Assembly: GCA_036172665.1 (NCBI GenBank)
Contig: CM069870.1
Span: 59,520,212-59,584,211 of the forward strand
Length of the DNA: 64,000 bases
Origin: Prosopocoilus inquinatus
Taxonomy: Eukaryota; Arthropoda; Insecta; Coleoptera; Lucanidae
Direction of reading: 5' to 3'
Positions 1 to 10,938 of the stretch are shown piece after piece. A program made the translations under genes and the position numbers. Each line of letters opens with the position of its first letter. Positions within the stretch are counted from its first letter, which is position 1. Below the pieces are notes generated by a model. The model searched no databases and was not told where the DNA came from. It saw only the letters and a program-made list of their open reading frames with translations.

Positions 1-431
1 GGTTATCATCACGTCTACATTCGGAATTAAGTCCTATTTTGGTAAAACACTGGCCACCAATAAAACCTTAAAATGGAACTGTCCTGTATATACTGAACAC
101 CTAATTATTCGTGATGCTCCGCCGCACAGTGGGGCCAAATGCCCGATTTCTGGAAAAAACCTCTCATTTCCAGAATTTTTGTCTGATCGAAGTGAAACTC
201 AGGAAATTTCAAGAAGGTACTAAATAACAATTTTTGACTTTCTCAAAGTTTCAAAAAAGAATTCTTTTTATAAGGTATAATCATTTTAATTTTACTCCAA
301 GTGCAGAAAATTTTTATGTACTTATTACAAACTAACAGTGAGGAGCTCTGTTAGCTTCTTTGAATCAACAAATCATGTTTGTACAGACCGCTGGTGCTGT
401 TTTTCGCATCTCTATTCAACTTCGTATTCAA
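1..431. other. Unannotated AT-rich sequence
   Basis: I recognise no gene, RNA or mobile element here. Reading frames are short and without family motifs. Confidence 0.5.
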
Positions 432-433
432 TA

Positions 434-1073
434 TACAGGCTGTTTCAAATTCGACCCACTGGGGATCTCGCTTATTTGAAGAGATAGACGGTAGGTTCAG
501 GTTTGGAAAAGTTGCTAAATTTGATGAACATTAATAATCCGCAGAGAAAAAGTTTCTATATTAACTCTTATTCGAAATAATTGTATTAAAAAGAAAAATT
601 GTCATTTTCTTGTTTTATCTCTATCTTCTTTATTTAAAGAGATATCAAAAAAATAAAAATATTTCGTTAAGAAACTTCTCAATTCTCTTCACAGTGGTAA
701 GCACTATTTTTCTATAACACGTGTCGTCAAATTGATACCATCATCAAGTTCATTTTTCTTATGGCGCCTATATTGAAATTTAGAGGCAAAAGAACCTACT
801 CATTATACCGATTTCGGCAACATAGCACGTGTTATAAAAATTCTTTAAAACAAGCCTAGAATGAAAATGTTTAATGTGAGAAGATAGAGGCAAAATAAGA
901 AAATGATAATTTTTCTCTTGTTTTTAGAATTACTTCGAATAAGAATTAACATTTTTTCTCTCCGGATATTAAAGCTCATGAAATTTAACAACTTTTCCAA
1001 ATTTGAACCTACCAACTATCTCTTCAAATAAGCGAGATCCCCATGGTGAGAGATGAATTTGAAACAGCCTGTA
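434..1073. mobile_element. Foldback MITE with long inverted repeats
   Basis: The two ends are inverted copies of each other. The left end begins TACAGGCTGTTTCAAATTC and the right end closes with its reverse complement, and similarity continues inward for about 170 bp (GGGATCTCGCTTATTTGAAG is shared). Weaker palindromy reaches the centre, where CACGTGTTATA and its complement face each other. TA dinucleotides at 432-433 and 1074-1075 would be the target duplication, as for Tc1/mariner or similar elements. No transposase is encoded, so it must be non-autonomous. The superfamily is an inference from the TA only. Confidence 0.75.
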
Positions 1074-1075
1074 TA

Positions 1076-2648
1076 TCGCATCCGGTTGATTGCGGCCGTG
1101 AAACTTTTAGGGTAGTTAGATAAATATTATAGCTTTTAGAAAAATAATATTACTGACCGTAGGAAAGTGAAGCTTTTTTGTATGCTTACTAAAAATTCGC
1201 ATTACGCCCAGAAATCTAATTTCGGCTTAATTATCGTATAAGTTTCTTTAAAGAGTAACTTATTTTTTTACAAAAAGCTGTTAGTATGTACTAACCAAAT
1301 ATAAAATGGAGTAACTTTTAAAAATAATCCACGAAGCTGACGGAATTATACAAAATTACTCTTTTTAGGGCTTTTTGTCTTACTGAATGAGATTTAAGCC
1401 CTTATATTAGATGAAAGCTAATTTTTACCGCAAAACCATTGTCACAGCCAGATTCTACGACTAAAGTAATGTAAGAAAAGTCAGTTCGATCAACGAATTA
1501 ATCCCCTTGTGAAATCATTTTGTTTTCACCTCAGCCCTACTGTGCGCCGTTGCCTTCGGTCAGCTCAGTGGAGAAGGTCGGGTTTCTAGCCAGGGCGAAC
1601 GTATACTCTGTTGAGAGGACAATATGAATTGTCGATCAATAGTTATAAAACAATGGATTCAGGAAGGAGTAAATAAGAACTCCTACAGGTTCAAAAACAT
1701 TCGTTACGCTAACAGTAATGCAGGTTTTACAGTTGCGTAAAAGTAACAGAGTATACGTACAGTGTAGTTCAAATTCGATTACGAATTTGCATTGTTAATC
1801 GATAAAGCCAAGGTTGAGAGAGCTGGACTTTTGAGTATATTAATTAGGTTTTTAGAAGATAGATTAAAATTATTTTATTTACTTCACTGTGGGGGGAAAA
1901 GTTTCAAACTACATTTATTTAAATGGTAACGAGACAATCTGTTAAATGTAATATCACTTTAACCAGCCTTAGAGAAGGCGAAATGTTTCTCCCTACATTC
2001 GTGTTGATAATAAGTACACATACAGTAAACCAAGAGAAAAAAAGTCTGATTTGGCTTTCGTAAAACAAAACGTCATGTTAAATATTTAGGCAAAGCCACA
2101 CTAACATTCTTCTTTACTTTAATTACACGGCAAGTTTGAAGTAAAACAATCGTAAAACTTGCGTTTAATTTCGGCTGCTATTAACCCGAACAATCTCAAC
2201 TACGACACGTTAATATCAGCTGGTTGTTTCGTTTGTAATATCTTAGCACAGTGTTGCCAAACGTTTTCGTCTTAGTTGTTCTTGTCGTATGGTCGCTAAA
2301 GACGATTCCAATGACGTTAGTAATGCAGCGAAAAAACAGGAAACGTAACGAAGAGCAAACCACAGAGAGAACGGCCTGCAGAAACGGGAAACAGCGCTCA
2401 AAAATCTGACGCAAGAACAAACGTAAACCAGGTTGTAATAACTCAGTTCATTGGAAAAGAGAACGGAAAAATAAGAAATAGAATGAAGTAAAAGGAGAGA
2501 GACGATGAAACAACTATCAGTATTCATGTTTGAACTTCGGAAAAAGAGGATCTTTATTTTGGACGTCGTGTTAACTGAATACCGTATTGAGCAACTGTGG
2601 TTTACGGATTGAGGATCCAGTGATCATGCTAAGCTCTGAAAGCAAATC
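1076..2648. other. Unannotated sequence
   Basis: No gene or element recognised. Short minus-strand open frames around 2.2-2.5 kb show no family motif and read as chance. A patch near 1555-1600 has a weak tRNA-like A-box look but no matching B-box or fold. Confidence 0.4.
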
Positions 2649-3235
2649 ATGGAGGAATAAATAGAATTCAGCAGAGGGCTAGGCAATAAATTGAAGGATC
2701 TGAATATAGAGAATGGTGTTCTTGATTCTCGTATTATCGGTATTTTGGGCAGCAACGATACAATGGAAGACAAAAGCGAAGCCTTATAGGGAATACTTTT
2801 ACAAATCGTTTGCAAATACTATACAATCAGGTCATAGAAATGTAGCTGCAGCTCAAACCTAAGGGGTTCCCACCTGATAGTTCTGCCATTGAAGACATTG
2901 ATATAAAATTGGCCGAAATATTGGAGTCAGCGTTTGACTACCACAAAACACAAAAAAAGTATACTAAAGAAGAGAGAAAAAGATAAAAGGAGCGATCCTG
3001 GCTCAGTACAGTCAAATTGCCGATGAAGAAGGAGAAAAATCTGAAGTGCACGCGACTATGGGTAATCAGGAAATCGCAAAGAAAATGTTTGAAAAAGATA
3101 TTAAAGCACAGGCTGTACACAAGCAAAGATAGAGAAGAGAGAGTAAAAACTGAAAGCTGAAGAAAAAAGAGAAAGACAAAGAAGATAGGTAAGAATTGAT
3201 GCAAGGAAATTACCAAATAAATGATATTTTGCATT
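2649..3235 (+). pseudogene. CCDC43-like processed pseudogene
   Basis: Translated fragments in shifting plus frames resemble coiled-coil domain-containing protein 43. Starting from an ATG at 2649, the stretch LGNKLKDLNIENGVLDSR is followed by IIGILGSNDTMEDKSEAL, which corresponds to the family's conserved N-terminal motif (a glycine-isoleucine-leucine segment, then an acidic segment and DKxEAL). A second frame at about 2858-2984 reads AIEDIDIKLAEILESAFDYH then KKYTKEERKR. A third from about 2993 reads AILAQYSQIADEEGEKSEV, followed by a lysine/glutamate-rich coiled-coil tail. At least two in-frame stops (TAA just after the first ATG; TAG near 2788) and two frameshifts break it. The domains are contiguous without intron-like gaps, so a retrocopy is the simplest explanation. 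Nearby ATGs do not give an open product. The identification rests on memory of the family's motif order. Confidence 0.7.
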
Positions 3236-3624
3236 TCAGAAAAATAAATAAAAATAACTTCCTGAATTTATGTAACGTTATCGAATTATATAACTAAGCA
3301 GATTTCGCAGAAGACGAACGGCAATGTCAGTGTTAATTATCAAACCAGAGTATTTGCCGCTTATATCACAGTTACAGGATTGATTTGGCTGTGTTTAATT
3401 AACACATTACTAACAATTAAAGTGGGAATATTGTAGTTGCAGCTTTTCAGCAGTAATCTTGACTAACAGAAAATAATCCGTTATAACCAGCCAAATTAAA
3501 TTTAGCTGAGTTTTAATCGAATTCTGAGTGGTCCTCTATTACATCGATGCGGCGTAATCTCCTTCGAAGTGAGCCAGACCAAGACTTCTTAGTTGTAACT
3601 ATTGACAATCACGATAAGCAATTG
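3236..3624. other. Unannotated sequence
   Basis: Nothing recognised. The first part could be the 3' UTR of the CCDC43-like retrocopy, as AATAAA-like motifs occur near 3240, but no clear poly(A) tract is left. Confidence 0.3.
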
Positions 3625-3685
3625 GACTGGGCGTGGGTTCGAATACCAACAGGGCCATGGATGTTTGTTTCTGTCCGTTGCAGAC
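3625..3685 (+). repeat. tRNA-derived SINE fragment
   Basis: A Pol III B-box-like string GGGTTCGAATAC at 3635-3646 is followed by GCCATGGATGTTTGTTTCTG and TCC. The same order (B-box, CCATGG, TGT-rich stretch, TGTCC) appears in the SINE-like sequence at 7938-8045. The A-box half is not evident, so this is a partial copy. Confidence 0.4.
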
Positions 3686-4846
3686 AACGAAAGCAGACAA
3701 TATATATAAATAAAAGTTATCTAAATAGACGAAAACATTTCTTACAGTACAGCAAGGATTCATCCTGGGATCTCAGTTATATTTCTTTTCACAAGCAGCA
3801 GATTGTCTAGCCATCTTTTTATACTGTTACCTTTACAATTAACATAATACAAAAGCAACTTAGAAGTTTCATACAAGTCTTTGTTATTTTGAAACGTGAG
3901 TTGTCTGCAGATCGGTCGCAACTTGATGAAATCTCCAGAAAACTAAACTACTGGCTTTCGGGAGAATACATCTTGTTAGGAGAAGACGAGAAAAATTCTG
4001 AACTATTTTGGGTTAAAGTCTTCTTATTTATTATTCGAGTTCACTTTTTTTGTATGGCAGATAATATTCGAACACGCTAGACAGGTAAGTTCAACTCAAG
4101 TCCTTAGACCCAAATTTAAGTATTTATATTTATTCACATCTTTTCAAAATTCTAGAGAGTTATTTTCAAATTTGAAACACACGGAGGGTTCTAGAAAATT
4201 TTTTTAAAACTCCAGTGTTGTCTTTGTATGAAGAATAATTAAATGTACTGTATTCTTCGACCATTACGAATTACGACCCGTGTACAACACTAAAGCTGTA
4301 TCACAATCGTATTTATTGGTACAAAAACACATCTGAGCAAAATAGAGAGAACGTTTAGACATTCAACGCAACAATTAAAAAAACTATTGATGTAAACATA
4401 TATCCTTTCATCCTGATATACAGGCAACCCACATAACAGAGATTCTAGAAAGGTCCACCCAGATCTGTCCAGAAGTTTCACGGACACTGCATTCGGCATT
4501 CTGTGATCCTAACGTATCCATTCGATATTAAAAATTAAAAACAAGATTTCTAATTTTCACTCAAAGATGTCTGAACTGTGAATGGTTTAATGTATTGAAA
4601 ATATGATCTAAAAAGTGTCCTTGAGTAAAATAAGTGGACTGAGATGAGCTTACATACACGAGATCTTTCGCTTTAAAATAAAAGAATCATTGAACTTTAT
4701 CGGTATCATTCTATATCACATCTGTTCTGTATCATATTGTATCACTTTTGTATCACAGATGTGATACAGATGTGGGGTATTCAGCTCTCAAGAAACAACA
4801 AAAACGTTTTGCAAAAATGATTTCATATTTTACTAATATTATAAAA
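3686..4846. other. Unannotated sequence with one short hairpin
   Basis: No gene recognised. A small inverted repeat (TATCACATCTG near 4713 against CAGATGTGATA near 4753) sits in a TATCA-rich patch and could form a hairpin. Confidence 0.4.
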
Positions 4847-5005
4847 ACGTGCGGATGGGGGTTGGAAACTCACTTTTCATCCCCTTTTCTCCCCATTTCT
4901 TTTAAATAATCCGTACAAAGTTGGATCCTCAGTTTCTTTGATCTTCGATAAAAAGCCAGAAATCGATTTTCCAATTTGTTTCCCACGTTCATCAATGAAC
5001 GTCAG
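4847..5005 (+). repeat. Dispersed repeat, copy 1
   Basis: This segment begins ACGTGCGGATGGGGGTTGGA and matches 15493-15655 closely for about 90 bp (shared CCCCTTTT, CCCCA, TTCTTTTAAA, AATCCGTACAAA, TTGGATC), then more loosely to a TTTTCCACG-like end. It has no coding signature. Class unknown. Confidence 0.65.
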
Positions 5006-6255
5006 CAATGAAAGCTAATGACAAGCGTTAGCGATAAAATTATTGGTTAAAAGCCTGAAACAAATGCACTAAGAGTCGCCATGATAACACGTGAAGATAA
5101 CTTACCGTATAGATGTCTTGTCGGAGACACTCGCCCAAGAAAATGAACGGAAAACGATTCCCAACGCAGAGTCGGTTAGCCTAAAATTGGAACAATAAGA
5201 CTCCTAAACCAACGTACACCATTTAAGATGACAATGTATACGCAACTGCATCGGACGAGGAAAGAGAAAGAAAATGCGAACGAAACCAACCTTAGTGCAG
5301 CGTACGCGTTGACGTTAAAATCAACTTAAACTTATTGATGCCAACTTACATAAATTTAACAAAAATTTACAATGAAAACCTTACGGAAAACGGCCGTAAT
5401 ACAATTTACATATTAGAAAAATTTTAATATAGAGAAACGTAAAATTTAGTTTCAACACAATTACAAAAAAAAATTATTTCAATATGAGCAAGTGTCTTTT
5501 TAATTCAGACTGTATGAAATTTTGAAATATGTACAAAAATGTTTACAATCAAACAAAAATAATTCAAGGTAACAAAATAAATAAGTGCCAATGAGATTAA
5601 GGTAATAAATAGCAAGAAATTGTAGAGAAAGACGAATGTTCTGTACGTAACAGAAAAAAACCTGTGTTAAAAAATAGCTTTTCTTTACACGCAAAATAGA
5701 TTTCTGTTTCAACTCACCAACGCTGACTTTCTTGAAACAGAATTTAAATTAAATTAAATCGGTTATGACAAAGAAAAAAGAAACAAACCCATTGTGAAGT
5801 ATTGTAACTTCATTCGCAACATTAATTATAACAATAAAAATAATATTTATTTCCCCACAATACGAGTATAATAAAAATACAATATAGTTATAAGAAACAT
5901 TAAACATTAAATATTTTTTAAAGTTCAATCACCACAAGAGTACATAAAAGCGGTAGCAATTTAGTTAAACCAAAAAGGTAAACTTGTGTTTAAAATTTCA
6001 GATTACAAAGGGTAATAAATATAAATAATCCACAAAAGTAAAAACTTGTGTGTAGATGAAAGGTAAGGACAAAAAAATGGGAGCGTAAAAGTAACCAGTA
6101 AGTGAAAACACATGAAAGTACCAGACAATCGGGCACCCAGCGCTCAGAGGCTACGTAAGAAAAAAAAGACACAAATTATGAACTACAGAAACAAACAATG
6201 TGAGCCCCCAGAGGGCAAAAGTAACCGATCGCAAGGCAAAATAGACACAATTAAA
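5006..6255. other. Unannotated AT-rich sequence
   Basis: No gene, terminal repeat or RNA signature recognised. Confidence 0.45.
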
Positions 6256-7645
6256 AATAATAATAATAATAATCACAGATTCACAATCACAGTCACAAAT
6301 CGGTGCAAGACCATACTATTCGTAACGATATTAAAGCTTTTTCCTATCAATCACTTCGTGTACTTTCAATCGAGGTAAAGTTAATAACCATTCCTTCAGA
6401 TGTTTTTTTAATAATCCAATCGAGTTAATCATTTTCATATCTCTGGGAACTTCATACTAGATTATGGTAGACAGGTATGTGAAACAAGGTTGCCCGGTGG
6501 TTTTAAAAACTTTAGGGATCTGTGCAATTCTTTCTTTTTGTCGTGTGTTATAAGAATGAGCAAATTTTGTTATTTTATTTTTGTGTTTAAAATTGTTTCT
6601 AAGAAAAATAATTGCCTGATATCTAAAATTGCAGAATCCTGAAAAAGTAGATACGAATATTCTTTTTTATATATAATTTTTAACAACCATTTTTGATTAA
6701 CTTCAACTCTTTTTGAATATTATTTGGCAACTCCTCACCAAACCAGAATATTGTAATTAAGATGCGATTGAATAAGAGAAAAATAAAGTATTCTCATTTG
6801 TTTTAAATCAAAAATTTTTCTATATAATTTAAAGCGAGGCAAAAGACTTCTTAGTTTTTTAACTACATAATCAGTGTGGAAGTTCCACCTTAAGTGTCTG
6901 TCGATAAAGATACCTAAGTATTTTATTCTATCTGAGGTTATTTGCATTGTTGTCTTATCTGATAATTAAATATCTAAAGAACTAAAGACATGCAAAGTAT
7001 CACTGTAACAGCAAATAGGTAAAAAAACTGTTTTTTTGTAATTTATTGTAAGTAATTTACTATTGAAAGAATTGATGAGATTAATGAAGTCCAGTTCAGC
7101 TTTTAATTTCAGATCTGCCCAGTTATTGCTTGTATAGACTATCGCGGTGTAGTCGGCATAACCAATAATTTTACCAACTGATGTTGAATTGAACAAATCG
7201 TTAATGTAGATGTTAAATAATGTGGGACCTAGTATTGTGCCTTGTGGTACTCCAAAACGGACAGGCCTTTCCGTCCTTAGATGATTATTGATAATAACTC
7301 GTTGTGTTATATGATTTAAATAGCTCTCCATTAGTTTTAGAGTAACACCGCGGAAAAAATACGGTCTTCTACAAATACGGTGATTCTAGTAGTTTTGAAT
7401 GGCTGACAGTGTCGAAAGCTTTTGCGAGATCTATAAAAATACAAATTGCTTTATTACCCTCGTCCATGGCTCTATAAATGTCTGCTACCAGGTCTGCAGA
7501 GGCGTCACTGGTTGAGATACCTTCCTTAAAACCATAATGCCATTCAGACAAGATGTTAAATTTATTAACAAAATCGACGATACGAAGTTTTAATATCTTT
7601 TCAAAAATTTTTGATACATTACTAAGAAGGGGGATCGGATTAATT
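6256..7645 (-). pseudogene. 5'-truncated non-LTR retrotransposon (RT to 3' tail)
   Basis: On the minus strand this reads as the reverse-transcriptase half and C-terminus of a CR1/Jockey-like ORF2. In order: SEWHYGFKEGISTSDA (finger), IFIDLAKAFDTVSH (first catalytic Asp), FGVPQGTILGPTLFNIYIND, GYADYTAIV, IKYLGIFIDRHLRW (thumb) and SHLNYNILVW. The C-terminus continues in other frames to about 6360 with an NTRQK-like and ending VFKTTGQPCFTYL. The active-site box reads YADY where YADD is expected, so the second catalytic aspartate is lost, and there are several frameshifts. The 3' end is an (ATT)n tail (plus-strand AAT repeat at 6256-6274), typical of this group. The 5' break near 7645 is abrupt, as after incomplete target-primed reverse transcription. 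Confidence 0.85.
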
Positions 7646-7937
7646 AATTATTATAAAAAAAATTATAACGAAAAAATAAATAGTCTTTCAACGAGGAACA
7701 CGACACGTAATTAGGTCTAGAGGCATCAGTCGATCCCTTTCTTGTACGGTCCCGCTCTGATTAAGCACTTTTCACCTCCCTGACTTGAAAAAAGAGGAGG
7801 ACTTCATCCGATGTATCGATGACATTTTCCTATGTGTGGGAAATCCTTAATTGAGTGCATAATTTGGTGCAACATTGCGACTTCTGCCCGCTCGGTCTTA
7901 TAATTTCATGCGTTATTATTCATTCAAATATTATTTT

Positions 7938-8045
7938 GGGCTGTCGAGTAGCTCTGCGGTTAACTGGCTGAGTCAGAAACCGCGGGCACTCACAGTGCAG
8001 GTTCGAGTCGTGCTCAATCCATGGTTGTCTGTGTTTGTCCAAAAT
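7938..8045 (+). repeat. tRNA-derived SINE head
   Basis: An A-box-like TAGCTCTGCGG at about 7949 and a B-box GGTTCGAGTCG at 8000-8010 are spaced as in Pol III type 2 promoters, followed by CCATGGTTGTCTGTGTTTGT and CC. The order matches the fragment at 3625-3685. It does not fold as a full tRNA (no paired acceptor ends), so a SINE head is preferred to a tRNA gene. It abuts the palindromic PLE copy. Confidence 0.5.
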
Positions 8046-8264
8046 ATTTGACTCAGCTTTAATTATTAAAATGCATTGGAGATTTGTAGTATAAAGAAAT
8101 TGGATTTAATCTCCTAACCACAAAAAGTTTGTTTAAAAAAACTAGATACGTATATAACAGAAAGTGATTGTGTCATGTATATCGCTGCCTTATATACCAA
8201 TTCGTTCCGCTCCAATGAAGCGTGCTCTCTAAAGCGAACGTCTCACTGGATTGCGTCAACCAAG

Positions 8265-8585
8265 TCAAGCAACACGGAACATGCCAAAGGCCCACGATCG
8301 GTGTTCATTAAATCTCTTATTTTTGTATATAAAAATGGTTTCAAACCCGTCTAATTCCCTGTTGCTTGACGTTGCTTTTACTAACCTAAGATTGTTTAAA
8401 TCTATTTTATGACTGGTGTCAAAAATATGTTGGGCAACACTAGATTTTTCAATTCTATTGTACTTTAAATGAACTAAGTGTTCTTTAAAACGTATCAGTA
8501 TATTTTTTCTTGTTTGCCCAATACATTTTTTAGTACACCCTTGACAAGATATTTCATAGATTCCAGAAATCAGGAATCTATTCAA
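8265..8585 (-). pseudogene. PLE GIY-YIG endonuclease domain, left arm
   Basis: An open minus-strand frame of 106 residues contains SGIYEISCQGC, then KKCIGQTRKNILIRFKEHL, the GIY and IG parts of the GIY-YIG nuclease fold with the following Arg, and AQHIFDTSHKIDLNNLRL further on. A late ETIFIYK holds the conserved catalytic-type Glu of the family. A CxxC pair inside the first segment is usual in PLEs. It is only the C-terminal endonuclease part; the RT is missing. The hammerhead seen behind the right arm is deleted here: only TATACGTATCTAG-like remains near 8140-8156 (read on the minus strand). Confidence 0.8.
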
Positions 8586-8730
8586 TATACTTTTTAGTAC
8601 ACCCTTGACAAGATATTTTATAGATTCCTGATTTCTGGAATCTACTGTTCTTTAAAACGTATCAGTATATTTCTTTTTGTTTGCCCAATATATTTTTTAG
8701 TACACCCTTGACAAGATATTTCATAAATTC

Positions 8731-9245
8731 CAGAAATCAGGAATCTATAAAATATCTTGTCAAGGGTGTACTAAAAAATATATTAGGCAAACAAAAAGAA
8801 ATATACTGATACGTTTTAAAGAACAGTAGATTTCAGAAATCAGGAATCTATAAAATATCTTTTCAAGGGTGTACTAAAAAATATATTGGGCAAACAAAAA
8901 AAAATATACCGACATGTTTTAAAGAACACTAGATTCCAGAAATCAGGAATTTATGAAATATCTTGTCAAGGGTGTACTAAAAAATATATTAGGCAAACAA
9001 AAAGAAATATACTGATACGTTTTAAAGAACAGTAGATTTCAGAAATCAGGAATCTATAAAATATCTTTTCAAGGGTGTACTAAAAAATATATTGGGCAAA
9101 CAAAAAGAAATATACCGACATGTTTTAAAGAACACTAGATTCCAGAAATCAGGAATTTATGAAATATCTTGTCAAGGGTGTACTAAAAAATGTATTGGGC
9201 AAACAAAAAGAAATATACTGACACGTTTTAAAGAACACTTAGCTC
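8731..9245 (+). repeat. 103-bp tandem array with 206-bp higher-order period
   Basis: CAGAAATCAGGAAT recurs at 8731, 8834, 8937, 9040 and 9143, giving five units of exactly 103 bp. Units alternate in type: 8834 and 9040 share CTATAAAATATCTTTTC, ATACCGACATG and CACTAGATTC, while 8937 and 9143 share TTATGAAATATCTTGTC and ATACTGA. The true repeat is thus a 206-bp dimer. Each unit encodes the GIYEISCQGC-to-IGQT part of the GIY-YIG domain, but 103 and 206 are not multiples of three, so the array cannot be read as one frame. Further inverted copies lie at 8585-8725. Confidence 0.9.
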
Positions 9246-9373
9246 ATTTAAAGTACAATAGAATTAAAAAATCCAGTTTTGCCCATCATATTTTTGACAC
9301 TAGTCATAAAATAGCTAATAGCGAATTAGTATATAAGGTAGCGATAGGCATGACACAGTCACTTCTCTTGTGA
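9143..9373 (+). pseudogene. PLE GIY-YIG endonuclease domain, right arm
   Basis: The last tandem unit runs into a longer domain copy: SGIYEISCQGC, KKCIGQTKRNILTRFKEHL and AHHIFDTSHKI. After this it leaves the alignment with the left arm, because the segment carrying the family's ETIFIYK part is lost and the frame ends in unrelated residues at 9373. It lies directly upstream of the hammerhead-like motif at 9389-9429 on the same strand. Confidence 0.75.
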
Positions 9374-9388
9374 TCAAGAAGAAGGCAT

Positions 9389-9429
9389 CTACCGAAGATG
9401 GCAGCATAGCTGCCGAAATACGTATTTAG
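9389..9429 (+). ncRNA. Type I hammerhead ribozyme motif, PLE-associated, core U4C
   Basis: Core CCGAAGA (9392-9398), where the consensus is CUGANGA, is followed by a 6-bp stem II GGCAGC/GCTGCC with an ATA loop, GAAA at 9415-9418, a self-complementary stem III TACGTA, and an ATT cleavage triplet ending at 9426. Stem I closes with CTA (9389-9391) against TAG (9427-9429). A minimal self-complementary stem III is typical of PLE hammerheads. The conserved U4 is C here, so activity is doubtful. It sits 15 bp behind the GIY-YIG fragment, as in the PLE terminal repeat. Confidence 0.7.
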
Positions 9430-9490
9430 TTTTTTTTAAACAAACTTTTTGTGGTTAGGAGGTTAAATCCAATTTCCAGCTTTAATTAAT

Positions 9491-10810
9491 TAACTATAGT
9501 AACTGGCAAAAATGAGCCTTAAATAAGGCACGGCCAACAAAAAAAAAATACATTAATTAATCGCAACCTAACTTTTATAAAAAAATTGCATCTCTGCGTA
9601 CTGAGTATCCGAACCTTTACAATATTAACTGCAATGGTGTACGTTCGGCAAATATAAACAAGGATGATGCAACGGATAGCAAACTTTAATATCAAATTCT
9701 TTGAGGTTCCCATTCAACTGTTATTGCAACTAAGCTCCGTGCAGTGCGAGAATGCGGTATGGATTTAAAAGGTTTACAAAATATAAATATGCAGCTTAAC
9801 TTTTGCGATACGTTCGCCTGCATTTTTACGTTTACGACAACAACAGCAACACCTGCGCCAATCAATATTTTTCCATTGCCCTCTTAGTTTTTCCTGTTTA
9901 TTATTATTATTTTTTTTTTGTAACATTCTGTATTGCATTTAAATACATATTTTGACTGCTGCGAGTTTTGTTGTTTGCTTATGTAATTCGCTGCAGTATT
10001 ATTTTCGTATGTGTTGGACAGAATCCAATACATCGTCGTCCGCTTTATTTATGCGCCACTAACAGCAAAAAGACAGGGAGGACAAAACAGAGTAAGCTCT
10101 GTTGTAAAAGTAGACTGGGAAGATACGCATAAAAAATATTTAAGTCGGTGTAATAAATAAAAGCAAGCAACACAAAGGCTAAAAATAACGAGAATAATTT
10201 TCTATTGTTTCATCATCTTGGAAATTATTCGCTTGATATTTCGATTCGGTCGATTACGATTTTTCCGAAAGAAGAAAAAGAATGCCTCTCTCGGCTAATA
10301 CCGAGATGGGATGAAATGAAAAAAAAAGTGGCGTAAATTTTCGAGCGTAATGAATACGGTAGGAGACTTTTCCTCTCCGATATTAAAGCTTTCCGGCGCG
10401 GTTGCGAACTTTCGCACTTTCAAACTTTCCTCCGACCTCCGAATATTTCAACGGGCCCAGGTTTAATTCCAGGTGGAAAAGTTTATTATTTGCGGTTAGT
10501 GGTCTGGTTATGTTCAGTGATATTTGGGATTTAGGAATATTTTCGCCACCGCTAAACGGCGGCGGCAGAAATTTGCTTCCTCTGTTTTAACTAAAAAAAA
10601 AAAAAACAAAAAACAATAATTTATTAAAATGCATTGGGTAAAATAGTAACTCCTTCAAACTAGATAATACTCTTGAAGCCGAACTTACTATTTTTTTTTG
10701 TGAGAGGATATAAATAGGGGTTGCACGATTTCTAGGACAGTTCCTGTAAAATCACGAGCAGTTTCACGTTACCAGTCAACAATCGCATAATTAAGAACAA
10801 ATAATAATAG
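9491..10810. other. Unannotated sequence
   Basis: No element recognised. A patch at about 10,200-10,590 is less AT-rich than its surroundings and may be ancestral unique host sequence, but no open frame there shows a known motif. Confidence 0.4.
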
Positions 10811-10938
10811 TCTAATGGCCGGTTTCTAGAAACTTTTATCGTTAGACAAACTAAATATTGTTATGGTTACCCATGTTAGAATTATAGGAATTTATAACTT
10901 ATCTAATGTTAAAAGTTTCTAGAAACCGGGCATTATAG
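10811..10938. repeat. Short foldback element
   Basis: Inverted arms of about 32 bp: the left contains CCGGTTTCTAGAAACTTTTA and the right its complement, with CTAAT/ATTAG-like tips, separated by about 50 bp. It has the form of a very short MITE. No clear target duplication. Confidence 0.6.

Larger units (their letters stand above)
8070..9490. mobile_element. Palindromic Penelope-like element remnant
   Basis: The two flanks are inverted copies: the left arm (about 8070-8150, with CTCCTAACCACAAAAAGTTT) and the right arm (about 9420-9490, with its complement). Inward of each arm lies a GIY-YIG endonuclease fragment in opposite orientation (minus at 8265-8585, plus at 9143-9373), and between them a block of 103-bp tandem units, with the symmetry centre near 8735. 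GIY-YIG domains joined to RT are characteristic of Penelope-like elements, and inverted or tandem copy arrangements are common for them. No RT remains here. Confidence 0.8.

Noticed and set aside
2243..2527. 94-codon minus-strand open frame with hydrophobic stretches
   Set aside because: Cys/Phe/Ser-rich composition typical of antisense to A-rich DNA; no recognisable family.
8731..9245. Regular repeats that could suggest a CRISPR-like array
   Set aside because: Units are contiguous 103-bp tandem copies of PLE coding sequence without spacers, in a eukaryotic genome.
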